Source of the DNA: an uncultured Stenotrophomonas sp.
GTDB taxonomy: Bacteria > Pseudomonadota > Gammaproteobacteria > Xanthomonadales > Xanthomonadaceae
Direction: 5' to 3'
Assembly: GCA_913775725.1 (NCBI GenBank)
Contig: CAJYNG010000022.1
Coordinates: 1-64,000, forward strand
Length of the DNA stretch: 64,000 nucleotides
Part shown: piece by piece, positions 33,551 to 40,909 of the stretch
Layout of the letters: each line of letters opens with the position of its first letter
How positions within the stretch are numbered: position 1 is the first letter of the stretch
Translations under genes and position numbers: made by a program
The notes under the pieces: model-generated
The model's input: only the letters and a program-made list of their open reading frames with translations
What the model was told of the DNA's origin: nothing
Databases searched by the model: none

Positions 33551-35029
33551 ATGGTCACCGCCCTCGCCCTCGACACCGCCGCCTGCGACCGCGCCCGCCT
33601 GGCCCGCGATGCACGCTTCGACGGCGTATTCTTCACCGCCGTGCGCAGCACCGGCATCTACTGCCGCCCGGTGTGCCCGGCACCGCCACCGAAACCGCGC
33701 AACATCACCTACTACCCGACCGCCGCTGCGGCCGCCGCCGCCGGCTACCGCCCGTGCCTGCGCTGCCGTCCCGAACTGGCACCGCAGGCCCAGCAGGCAT
33801 TGGCCGGGCAGACCGTGCAGCGCGCCCTCGCGCTGATCCATGGCGGTTTCCTGCAGGACCAGCCGGTGGCCGATCTCGCAGAGAAGATCGGCCTCAGCGC
33901 GCGCCAGCTGCAGCGCCTGTTCGTTGAACACCTGGGGGCGACGCCGGGACAGATCCACGCCACCCATCGCCTGCTGCTAGCCAAGCAGCTGCTGACCGAG
34001 ACCACGCTACCGGTGACCGATGTTGCGCTGGCCGCCGGCTACAACAGCCTGCGCCGCTTCAATACCGCCTTCCTGCAGGGCTGCGGCATGGCACCGACAG
34101 CGCTGCGTCGCCAGCACCAGCCGCTGGCCGCCGATGATGGCTGCCTGGTACTGCGGCTGGTGTACCGCCCACCGTTGGATTTCCCGCGCATGCTGGCCTT
34201 CCTGCGCAAGCGCAGCCTGCCCGGCATCGAACTGATCGGCGAAGACAGCTACCAGCGCGTGCTCGGCACGCCGGAGCGCCCCACCCTGCTGCGCGTCACT
34301 GCCGACCCGAAGCGCCCGGAACTGCGTCTGCAGCTGGGCGCGGTTGATCCGCGCCTGATCCCCGACATCGTGCGCCGCGTACGCCGTGTCTTCGACCTTG
34401 ATGCCGATCTGCAGCAGGTGCATGCCGCGCTGGGCGAAGAACCGCTGCTGGCGCGTGGCATCGCCGAACGCCCCGGGCTGCGCGTGCCCGGCGGCTGGGA
34501 TGGCTTCGAGGTGGGCGTACGCGCCGTGCTCGGGCAGCAGGTCAGCGTGGCCGCGGCCACCACCTTCGCGCGGCGCCTGGTCGATGCCTATGGCGCACAC
34601 CTGCCGGGCATGTCATCGGACTTCGATCGCCAGTTCCCCGCACCCGAGGTGCTGGCTGAGGCGCCGCTGGAATCGATCGGCCTGCCGCGCACCCGCGCCG
34701 CCACCGTGCGTGCGCTGGCCGCTGCCTGCGCCAGCGGCCAGCTCGACTTCGGGCCCGGCCAGGCGCTGGAAGAATTTGTTGCGCGCTGCGTGGCCCTGCC
34801 CGGCATCGGCCCGTGGACCGCGCAGTACATTGCCCTGCGCGGACTCGGCCAGCCCGATGCCTTCCCCGCCGGCGACCTGGTGCTGCAGCAGGTCCTCGGC
34901 CACGCGCAGGGCCAGCGCCTGAGCGAACGCGCGACCGAAGCTCGCTCGCAACCCTGGCGGCCATGGCGCGCCTATGCCGTGCTGCACCTGTGGCACCTGT
35001 CCGGCACCTTCGTTGGAGAACCGACATGA
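33551..35029 (+). CDS. Ada-AlkA fusion: methyl-sensor, AraC HTH and 3-methyladenine glycosylase
   Basis: A 492-residue three-part protein. Residues about 20-75 are the Ada zinc/methyl acceptor domain with Cys38, Cys42, Cys69 and Cys72. Residues about 85-190 are an AraC-type HTH (LALIHGGFLQDQPVADLAEKIGLSARQLQRLF). The rest is an AlkA glycosylase: N-terminal beta domain, then HhH-GPD with PGIGPWTAQYIALRGLGQPDAF and catalytic Asp442. It removes alkylated bases and probably activates its own operon once Cys38 takes a methyl group. The 4-bp ATGA overlap with ogt couples the genes. Confidence 0.88.
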   Translation: MVTALALDTAACDRARLARDARFDGVFFTAVRSTGIYCRPVCPAPPPKPRNITYYPTAAAAAAAGYRPCLRCRPELAPQAQQALAGQTVQRALALIHGGFLQDQPVADLAEKIGLSARQLQRLFVEHLGATPGQIHATHRLLLAKQLLTETTLPVTDVALAAGYNSLRRFNTAFLQGCGMAPTALRRQHQPLAADDGCLVLRLVYRPPLDFPRMLAFLRKRSLPGIELIGEDSYQRVLGTPERPTLLRVTADPKRPELRLQLGAVDPRLIPDIVRRVRRVFDLDADLQQVHAALGEEPLLARGIAERPGLRVPGGWDGFEVGVRAVLGQQVSVAAATTFARRLVDAYGAHLPGMSSDFDRQFPAPEVLAEAPLESIGLPRTRAATVRALAAACASGQLDFGPGQALEEFVARCVALPGIGPWTAQYIALRGLGQPDAFPAGDLVLQQVLGHAQGQRLSERATEARSQPWRPWRAYAVLHLWHLSGTFVGEPT

Positions 35030-35517
35030 CCTTGTTGTTCGATCGTTTCGACAGCCCGATCGGCGTGTTGACCATCGCCGGTGACGAGCGCGGTCTTTCG
35101 CATGTGCTGTTCCCGGAGAACCGTCACCCCGCGCGCGGGCGTGATGATTGGCATTACGCACCGGATGCCTTGCCGGAAGCGCGCGAGCAGCTGCTGCAGT
35201 TCCTGCACGGCGAGCGCAACAGCTTTGACCTTGAGCTGGCGCCGCGTGGTACGCCGTTCCAGCTGCGTGTGTGGCAGGCGCTGGCGCTGATTCCGTTCGG
35301 CCAGACCTGGAGCTACCTGCAACTGGCCCAGCACCTCGGCCAGCCCAGTGCGACCCGCGCGGTCGGTGCGGCCAACGGCCGCAATCCACTGCCGATCATC
35401 CTGCCCTGCCATCGCGTGATCGGCAGCAACGGTGCACTGACCGGCTTTGGTGGCGGCCTGGAAACCAAGGCCGCGCTGCTGCGACTGGAACAACGCCAGG
35501 CCCCGCTGTTCGCCTGA
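35026..35517 (+). CDS. ogt: Methylated-DNA--cysteine S-methyltransferase (Ogt)
   Basis: A 163-residue suicide repair protein. The active-site cysteine is Cys128 in LPCHRVIG; the helix-turn-helix (FQLRVWQALALIPFGQTWSY) and the Asn-hinge region AVGAANGRNPLPIILP are intact. It transfers O6-methyl from guanine to its own cysteine. ATG 35026 overlaps the Ada-AlkA stop, so direct-reversal repair and glycosylase repair are co-expressed. The longer upstream frame is a shadow within the previous gene. Confidence 0.92.
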   Translation: MTLLFDRFDSPIGVLTIAGDERGLSHVLFPENRHPARGRDDWHYAPDALPEAREQLLQFLHGERNSFDLELAPRGTPFQLRVWQALALIPFGQTWSYLQLAQHLGQPSATRAVGAANGRNPLPIILPCHRVIGSNGALTGFGGGLETKAALLRLEQRQAPLFA

Positions 35518-35557
35518 GAGGGCTGGCCGGGCTGCGCCCGGCACCCGCCGCAACCTG

Positions 35558-35604
35558 GTAGGTGTCGACCTTGGTCGACACGGCAGATCCACGCCATGCG
35601 TGGA
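35558..35604. repeat. SMAG pair after ogt
   Basis: A GTAG-headed palindrome at 35558-35581 (core GTGTCGACCTTGGTCGACAC) is followed by a palindrome at 35589-35604 (CCACGCCATGCGTGG). Both lie in the 200-bp gap between ogt and the phosphodiesterase gene. The first is a near copy, in the opposite orientation, of the one at 33233-33255, so the alkA-ogt pair is bracketed by SMAG elements. Confidence 0.78.
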
Positions 35605-35717
35605 TGGAAGCATCAGGAACATGTCTGGGGACAAGGAAGAAGGAAGAATGCGCGGACACGGCGCGCTATAGCGCGCCGTGTCTTGGGCGCGTCATTGCGC
35701 CGGCTTATCATGCGCGG

Positions 35718-36968
35718 ATGACTTCCGTACGCCTGACCTGCGCGCTGGCGCTGCTGCTGCCATTGGCCGCCTGCACCACCGCGCCCGCCCCTTCCGCCTC
35801 TGTTCCCACCACTGTTGCAACGGCTGCACCGCCGAAGCTGCTGCTGATCTCGATCGACGGCCTGCGCGCCGATGCGCTCGACCGCGGCCTGACACCGAAC
35901 CTGCAGCGACTGATCGACGGCGGTGTACGCGCGCGCTGGATGACGCCTTCGTACCCGTCGCTGACCTTCCCCAACCACTACACCATCGTCACCGGCCTGC
36001 GCCCGGACCACCACGGCATCGTCAACAACAGCATGGACGATGCAACCCTGGGCCGTTTCGAACTGAGCAACCGCGACGCGGTCACTACCAGCGGCTGGTG
36101 GGGGGGGGAACCGATCTGGGTCAGTGCCGAGAACGCCGGCGTGCGTTCGGCCACCACGTCATGGCCGGGCAGCGAATCGGAAATCCGTGGCGTACGCCCC
36201 AGCCAGTGGCGCGTCTACGACGGCAAGGAGCCGTTGGAGCAGCGCGCCGGCATCGTGCTCGATTGGCTTGCACAGACCGACGCCGATGCCCCCCGCCTGA
36301 CCACGCTGTACATGGAACACGTGGACAAGGCCGGCCACAACTACGGCCCGGAATCTAAGCAGTATGCCGAGGCCATCGTGCGCGCCGACCAGATCGTCGG
36401 CCAGGTGCTCGATGGGCTGCAGCAGCGCGGCCTGGCTGAGACCACCAACGTGATCGTGGTCTCAGACCATGGCATGGCCAGCGTCCCGGTCGGCCAGGTG
36501 ATCTCCACCGAATCGATGGTCGCCCCGGCCATCGCGCGCAATGTCAGCCAGGGCCAGTCCGTGGGTTTTGCGCCGTTGGCCGGTCACGAAGCCGCCGCCG
36601 AACGCGCCCTGCTCGGCCGCCACGCGCACTACGAGTGCTGGAAGAAGGAGAACCTGCCGGCGCGCTTGCACTACGGCACGCATCCACGCGTTCCCGCCAT
36701 CGTCTGCGTGATGGATGAAGGCTGGGATGCCCTGCATCAGGAGAAGATCGCCAAGCGCGATCATCAGGATCGTGGCTCCCATGGCTACGACAACGCCCTG
36801 CCCTCCATGCGTGCGGTGTTTGTGGCCAGCGGTCCGTCGTTCCGCCAGGGCCTGGTGATCGATGGCTTCGACAACGTCGATGTCTATCCGCTGCTGGCGC
36901 ACCTGCTGCAGGTGCCGGCCGCGCCGAACGACGGCAATCCGGAAGCGCTGAAGAAGACCCTGCGCTGA
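35718..36968 (+). CDS. ENPP-type nucleotide pyrophosphatase/phosphodiesterase lipoprotein
   Basis: A 416-residue exported protein with lipobox LPLAAC near residue 19. The alkaline-phosphatase superfamily core shows the first metal site LLISIDGLRADAL, the nucleophile Thr in PSLTFPNHYTIVTGLRPDHHG, then LYMEHVDKAGHNYGP and NVIVVSDHGMASV, and a late His ligand. This matches ectonucleotide pyrophosphatase/phosphodiesterase (ENPP). It would hydrolyse nucleotide phosphodiesters in the periplasm. A run of nine G at 36100-36108 lies in codons for WWGGE and could allow slippage. It stands alone and ends near a SMAG pair. Confidence 0.87.
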   Translation: MTSVRLTCALALLLPLAACTTAPAPSASVPTTVATAAPPKLLLISIDGLRADALDRGLTPNLQRLIDGGVRARWMTPSYPSLTFPNHYTIVTGLRPDHHGIVNNSMDDATLGRFELSNRDAVTTSGWWGGEPIWVSAENAGVRSATTSWPGSESEIRGVRPSQWRVYDGKEPLEQRAGIVLDWLAQTDADAPRLTTLYMEHVDKAGHNYGPESKQYAEAIVRADQIVGQVLDGLQQRGLAETTNVIVVSDHGMASVPVGQVISTESMVAPAIARNVSQGQSVGFAPLAGHEAAAERALLGRHAHYECWKKENLPARLHYGTHPRVPAIVCVMDEGWDALHQEKIAKRDHQDRGSHGYDNALPSMRAVFVASGPSFRQGLVIDGFDNVDVYPLLAHLLQVPAAPNDGNPEALKKTLR

Positions 36969-36975
36969 CTTCCCT

Positions 36976-37033
36976 GTAGAGCCGAGCCCATGCTCGGCTG
37001 CATTGCGCCAGCCGAGCATGGGCTCGGCTCTAC
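36976..37033. repeat. Inverted SMAG/REP pair
   Basis: Two opposed palindromes (GTAGAGCCGAGCCCATGCTC at 36976 onwards, and its mate ending GGCTCGGCTCTAC at 37033) almost identical to the pair at 22011-22076. They precede the terminator between convergent genes. Confidence 0.82.
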
Positions 37034-37045
37034 AAAAACGTGCAT

Positions 37046-37076
37046 AAAAAAACGCGGCGCCAGGCGCCGCGTTTTT
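37046..37076. terminator. Bidirectional terminator
   Basis: A seven-A run, a 9-bp stem (ACGCGGCGC with GCGCCGCGT) and a five-T run make this a good intrinsic terminator on both strands, serving the phosphodiesterase gene (+) and the THX gene (-). Confidence 0.85.
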
Positions 37077-37098
37077 CGTTGAACCGGTCTGGGCCGGA

Positions 37099-37278
37099 TC
37101 AGGCCTTGGCGACGGCCTTCTTCGCCACAGCCTTCTTCGCCGGAGCCTTGGCCACGGTCTTCTTGGCAACCGGAGCGGCGGCGCCTACGGCGACCTTGCT
37201 CGCGGTGTGCGAACGGGCGTTGCCGTAGCTGGCGTTGTAGCGCTTGCCCTTGGCGGTCTTGCGGTCACCCTTACCCAT
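37099..37278 (-). CDS. Small basic ribosomal protein THX (bTHX) with Ala/Lys-rich tail
   Basis: A 59-residue protein reading MGKGDRKTAKGKRYNASYGN followed by ARSH, the Thx signature of a short basic protein that sits in the head of the 30S subunit. After residue 25 comes an extension of repeated VAKK/APAKK units ending in AKKAVAKA, like a histone H1 C-terminal tail. The ATG at 37278 follows a GAGTTGAAG ribosome-binding region, and the TGA is at 37099-37101. It is below the usual size cut-off for gene finders. THX homologues are annotated in xanthomonads; the tail's role is unknown. Confidence 0.8.
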   Translation of the reverse strand: MGKGDRKTAKGKRYNASYGNARSHTASKVAVGAAAPVAKKTVAKAPAKKAVAKKAVAKA

Positions 37279-37388
37279 GTCTTCAACTCCTCAAATGTGA
37301 AATCTGGTTACCCCGTACTGACACGGGTTCGGCGGGGCCGCCTTGCTGGGCGCCCCCGCGCACGATCGAAAATCCTATCACGGAGCGC

Positions 37389-37802
37389 CTAGTGCGCGCA
37401 GCTGGCGTCGTGCACGTGACCGTGGTTGAGGCGCAGGTTGACCAGATGGGCAACCCCTACCAGCAGCCCGCCGACGGTCATCACCACCGCATGCGGTACT
37501 GCATTGTGGTGCAGCGGGTCGTACAGCACGCCGGCCCACAGCGCGACCAGGCCGGGGATCAGGAAGCCCAGCGCACGCAGCGCGCCGTGGCGGCGGTAAC
37601 CCCAGACCAGGCTGAACAGCCCGAGCAGGGTCACGAACAGCACCAGCGCCTGTTCAACACCGTCGCTCAGCCAGAACGACAGGCCCAGCGAGGGCGCTGC
37701 CGCCAGCAGCACAGGGATGACTGCGCAATGCACCGCGCACAGCATCGAACCAGTGGCACCGAAACGGTCGAGCAGGTGGCGCAGGCGTGTGGACAGGGAC
37801 AT
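37389..37802 (-). CDS. MerC-domain membrane protein, probably zinc-linked
   Basis: A 137-residue protein with about four helices. The MerC motif CAVHC occupies residues 22-26 in the first helix (MLCAVHCAVIPVLLA). The C-terminus is His/Cys-rich (HGHVHDASCAH), so it may bind a metal on the cytoplasmic side or tail. MerC proteins import mercury in mer operons, but chromosomal MerC-family proteins like this have unknown metals. It is divergent from a His-rich TonB receptor across a 136-bp region with a Zur-box-like palindrome, so a zinc role is likely; not proven. Confidence 0.78.
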   Translation of the reverse strand: MSLSTRLRHLLDRFGATGSMLCAVHCAVIPVLLAAAPSLGLSFWLSDGVEQALVLFVTLLGLFSLVWGYRRHGALRALGFLIPGLVALWAGVLYDPLHHNAVPHAVVMTVGGLLVGVAHLVNLRLNHGHVHDASCAH

Positions 37803-37826
37803 GACTTCCAGCAGGGTCGGCGAATC

Positions 37827-37849
37827 GTTATGGAATAATATAACATCCC
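37827..37849. promoter_or_regulatory. Candidate Zur box between merC-like and TonB receptor genes
   Basis: The 23-bp stretch aligns to the gammaproteobacterial Zur consensus (GAAATGTTATA-N-TATAACATTTC) at 16 of 22 scored positions, with a perfect right core TATAACAT at 37839-37846. It lies 25 bp upstream of the MerC-like start and about 90 bp upstream of the receptor start. A second, weaker match (12 of 22) is centred near 37919. Zur repression of zinc uptake genes is the simplest reading. Confidence 0.55.
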
Positions 37850-37938
37850 TCTCCGACCCGCACGGTTTCCCTCCCCCCTGTCACATCGACGGGATTCGTG
37901 CATTCTGCGATTGATACATTGTAACAAAGGACCCACCC

Positions 37939-40143
37939 ATGCCCGCCCACACCCCACGGCTCAAGCCGCATTCCCTGGCCCTGGCCCTCGCCGCCCTGCT
38001 GCCATCCGTTGCCGTTGCCGCCGGCCAGGACACCTCCCATCGTGACCGCCACCTGACCGAACTGTCGTCGGTGCAGGTCACCGCGTCGCCGCTGCAGGGC
38101 GATGCCGAATCGCTGGCGCGCCCGGTGGACGTGCTGGCCGGTGAGCGCCTGGACGAGCAGAAGGCCGGCACCCTCGGCGATACCGTGGCCAAGCTGCCCG
38201 GCGTACAGAGCACCTTCTTCGGCCCCGGCGTCGGCCGCCCGATCATCCGCGGCCAGGAAGGCCCGCGCGTGGCCGTGCTGTCCAACGGCATGGGCAACAT
38301 GGACGCCTCCACGGTCAGTGCCGATCACGCCACCAGCATCGAGCCGTTCCTGGCCGACCAGATCGAAGTGCTGAAGGGGCCGGCTACGCTGCTGTTCGGC
38401 AGCGGCGCCATCGGTGGTGCGGTCAATGTGGTCGATGGCCGCATCGCGCGCGAACTGCCGGAGCGCCCGCTGAGCGGCCGCGCCGAACTGCGCGGCAATT
38501 CGGTGAACAACGAACGCAGCGGCATGTTCCGCCTCGATGGCGTCAGCGGCAATGTCGTGCTGCACGTGGATGGCCTGGTCCGCAATGGCGATGACTACCG
38601 CATCCCCGGTTATGCAGTGATCGACAGCCTTGAAGATCATCACGATCACGACCATGACCACGCGGGCGAGGAAGGCGAAGAGCCGCGCCGCGGCCGCCTC
38701 GACAACAGCTCGATCCGCACCCGCGCCGGCGGCGTCGGCGCAACCTGGCTGGGCGACGGCGGCTACTTCGGCGTATCGGCCAGCACCTATCGCACCAACT
38801 ATGGCATTCCCAATGGCGCGCACGTGCACGCCGACGGTGATGATCATGGCCATGACCACGGTCACGACCATGGCGATGAAGAGGAAGGCGGCGACGAACA
38901 TGACGTGCGCATCGACATGGTGCAGAACCGCTTCGAGACCAAGGCCGGCATCTACAACCCGGTTTCGTTCCTGAAGAACATCAACGCACGCGTGGCCTAT
39001 ACCGACTACGAACACGTGGAGCTGGAAGCCGGCACACCATCGACCCGCTTCACCAACCGTGGCATCGAGGCGCGTCTGGAAGCCGTACAGCAGCAGATCG
39101 GTGGCTGGGACGGCGCGTTCGGTCTGCAGTTCGGCAACAGTGATTTTGGTGCCAAGGGCGAAGAGGCCTTCGTGCCGGATACCGGCACCAGGAACATCGG
39201 CCTGTTCGTGCTGCAGGAAAAGCAGTTCGGCCCGTTCAAGCTGGAACTGGGCGGCCGCCACGACCAGGTCAAGCTGGACCCGACCGGTGACTACCGCCGT
39301 CGCACGTTCGGCGCCACCAACCTGTCTGCCGCTGGTATCTGGAAGCTCAACGATGCCGTTGATCTGCGCATCGGCGTGGACAGCTCCGAGCGTGCACCGA
39401 CCAACGAAGAGCTGTACGCCGCTGGCGCGCACATCGCCACCCGCTCGCTGGAAATCGGCGACGCCAACCTGAAGACCGAGCGCGGCCAGCGCGTGGAACT
39501 GGGTATCCACACCCACAGCGAGCGCCTGGACTTCTCCGCGTCGGTCTACCAGACCAAGTTCAAGGACTTCATCTATCTGGCCGACACCGGCGTCACCGAG
39601 GGTCTGCCGGTCCGCGCCTGGACCCAGCAGGACGCGGTGTTCCGCGGTGCCGAAGCCGAAGCGCTGGTGCACCTGTTCGAGGGTGGGGCCGGTGACTGGG
39701 ACCTGCGCCTGTTCGGTGACTACGTGAAAGCCAAGCTGGATGGCAGCGGCAGCCGCAACCTGGACATCGCCGTGCCGCATGGCGACCACAACCACAACTA
39801 CAGCGTGGAGCTGGCCAATACCGGCTACCTGCCGCGTATCGCCCCGGCCCGCGTCGGCGCCGACCTGCGCTGGTCGAAGGACGGCTGGCGCGCCTCGGTC
39901 GGTGCGGTGCGCTACAGCCGCCAGAAGGACGTCGCTCAGAACGAGGAGCCGAGCAACGGTTACACCCTGGTCGACGCGCACCTGGCCTACCGCTGGGATC
40001 GCAACGCGAGCAACAGCTACGAGGTGTTCCTGGATGGCAGCAACCTGACCAACCGCGAAGTGCGCCCGCATACCTCGTTGCTGCGCGACTACTCGCCGCT
40101 GCCAGGCCGTGGTGTCGCATTCGGCATCCGCGCGTTCTTCTGA
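37939..40143 (+). CDS. TonB-dependent outer-membrane receptor, His-rich (ZnuD-like zinc receptor)
   Basis: A 734-residue receptor with a signal peptide, a plug domain (TELSSVQVTASPLQGDAES... LGDTVAKLPGVQSTFFGPGVG) and a 22-strand barrel ending in FF. Two extracellular loops hold very His/Asp-rich runs: HHDHDHDHAGEEGEE (about residue 233) and HADGDDHGHDHGHDHGDEEE (about 295). This matches ZnuD-type zinc receptors, which take up zinc under TonB power. It diverges from the MerC-like gene across a Zur-box-like site. Zinc specificity is inferred from loops and context. Confidence 0.85.
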   Translation: MPAHTPRLKPHSLALALAALLPSVAVAAGQDTSHRDRHLTELSSVQVTASPLQGDAESLARPVDVLAGERLDEQKAGTLGDTVAKLPGVQSTFFGPGVGRPIIRGQEGPRVAVLSNGMGNMDASTVSADHATSIEPFLADQIEVLKGPATLLFGSGAIGGAVNVVDGRIARELPERPLSGRAELRGNSVNNERSGMFRLDGVSGNVVLHVDGLVRNGDDYRIPGYAVIDSLEDHHDHDHDHAGEEGEEPRRGRLDNSSIRTRAGGVGATWLGDGGYFGVSASTYRTNYGIPNGAHVHADGDDHGHDHGHDHGDEEEGGDEHDVRIDMVQNRFETKAGIYNPVSFLKNINARVAYTDYEHVELEAGTPSTRFTNRGIEARLEAVQQQIGGWDGAFGLQFGNSDFGAKGEEAFVPDTGTRNIGLFVLQEKQFGPFKLELGGRHDQVKLDPTGDYRRRTFGATNLSAAGIWKLNDAVDLRIGVDSSERAPTNEELYAAGAHIATRSLEIGDANLKTERGQRVELGIHTHSERLDFSASVYQTKFKDFIYLADTGVTEGLPVRAWTQQDAVFRGAEAEALVHLFEGGAGDWDLRLFGDYVKAKLDGSGSRNLDIAVPHGDHNHNYSVELANTGYLPRIAPARVGADLRWSKDGWRASVGAVRYSRQKDVAQNEEPSNGYTLVDAHLAYRWDRNASNSYEVFLDGSNLTNREVRPHTSLLRDYSPLPGRGVAFGIRAFF

Positions 40144-40155
40144 TCGCGCACGGCA

Positions 40156-40193
40156 GGGTCGGATCCCTTTCCGAGGGAAAGGGCTCAGATCCC
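40156..40193. repeat. GGGTCGGATCCC-type hairpin repeat
   Basis: Near-perfect inverted repeat, GGGTCGGATCCCTTTCC to GGGAAAGGGCTCAGATCCC, in the same family as 13597-13687 and 43764-43805. It lies between the receptor stop and a strong terminator. Confidence 0.75.
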
Positions 40194-40204
40194 ACGCCAT
40201 CCCA

Positions 40205-40234
40205 CGGGGGCCTTCGGGCCCCCGTTTTCTTTTC
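40205..40234 (+). terminator. Rho-independent terminator after the TonB receptor
   Basis: A GC-rich stem (CGGGGGCC with GGCCCCCG) closed by a short TTCG-type loop and followed by TTTTCTTTTC. It ends the receptor transcript. Confidence 0.88.
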
Positions 40235-40314
40235 GATCCACACCATCACGCATCCGTCACAAAGATGTGCGTACCACAACAAGCGGACAATCCCGTCACT
40301 CAATGTCTCGCCAA

Positions 40315-40332
40315 TCGGACACTTTTGTCCGA
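40315..40332. promoter_or_regulatory. Candidate TetR operator upstream of the efflux operon
   Basis: TCGGACA (40315-40321) and TGTCCGA (40326-40332) form a perfect 7-bp inverted repeat with a 4-bp centre, 10 bp ahead of the TetR start. A further CGGACA half-site is at 40284-40289. Strong fit for TetR autoregulation of the tetR-MFS-hlyD operon. Confidence 0.6.
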
Positions 40333-40342
40333 AAATGAACCC

Positions 40343-40909
40343 ATGACCGCCCAACGTGCCGATGCCGCTGCCCGCCGTGCCCTCATCCTCGATGCCGCCG
40401 ATCATGTGTTCGGCCAACACGGTGTCACCGCCCCGCTGGACCTGGTGGTCGAACGTGCGCAGGTAGGCCGCGCCACCCTGTACCGCAACTTTCCCGACCG
40501 CACCGCGCTGATCCAGGCGCTGCTGCAGCGTACCGTCGACCGCATCCGGCGCCAGGTCGAACAGCTCGGCGATCGCGACGATGCCCTGTTCGAGGTATTC
40601 GAGGGCATGGCCCAGCGCATCATCGATTCGCCGGCGCTGGCCGATTACTGGCGTGCGGTCGATTCGGACGTGCCGGCCATGCGCACCGCGCGCGAGACCG
40701 TGCGCGATCTGCTGGAAGCACCGATCGCCCGTGCCAAGGCCGCCGGCCTGTGCCGTGTCGACCTGGAGAAGACGGACATTTCACTGATCTCGGGCATGCT
40801 GGGCGCGGCCCTGCGCGGCAAGACCCGCGACGAGCGTGCCCACCTGGCCGGGCGCGCCCTGCAGCTGCTGCGTGGGGGTCTCCAGGGAGCAACCAGCGAG
40901 GCCCGCTGA
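40343..40909 (+). CDS. TetR-family repressor of an efflux operon
   Basis: A 188-residue regulator. The N-terminal HTH reads ALILDAADHVFGQHGVTAPLDLVVERAQVGRATLYRNFPDRTALIQALL, a classic TetR DNA-binding domain with the Tyr-Arg-x-Phe ending. The helical C-terminal domain would bind an inducer. Its stop overlaps the MFS start (TGATG), so it leads the operon. The palindrome just upstream is its likely target. Inducer unknown. Confidence 0.9.
   Translation: MTAQRADAAARRALILDAADHVFGQHGVTAPLDLVVERAQVGRATLYRNFPDRTALIQALLQRTVDRIRRQVEQLGDRDDALFEVFEGMAQRIIDSPALADYWRAVDSDVPAMRTARETVRDLLEAPIARAKAAGLCRVDLEKTDISLISGMLGAALRGKTRDERAHLAGRALQLLRGGLQGATSEAR

Noticed and set aside
37389-37802. Mercury-resistance (mer) operon from the MerC domain
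   Set aside because: No merA, merT, merP or merR nearby. The divergent His-rich TonB receptor and Zur-like box point to zinc.
37905-37930. Second Zur box close to the TonB receptor start
   Set aside because: Only 12 of 22 positions match the consensus, which is too weak to list as a separate site.
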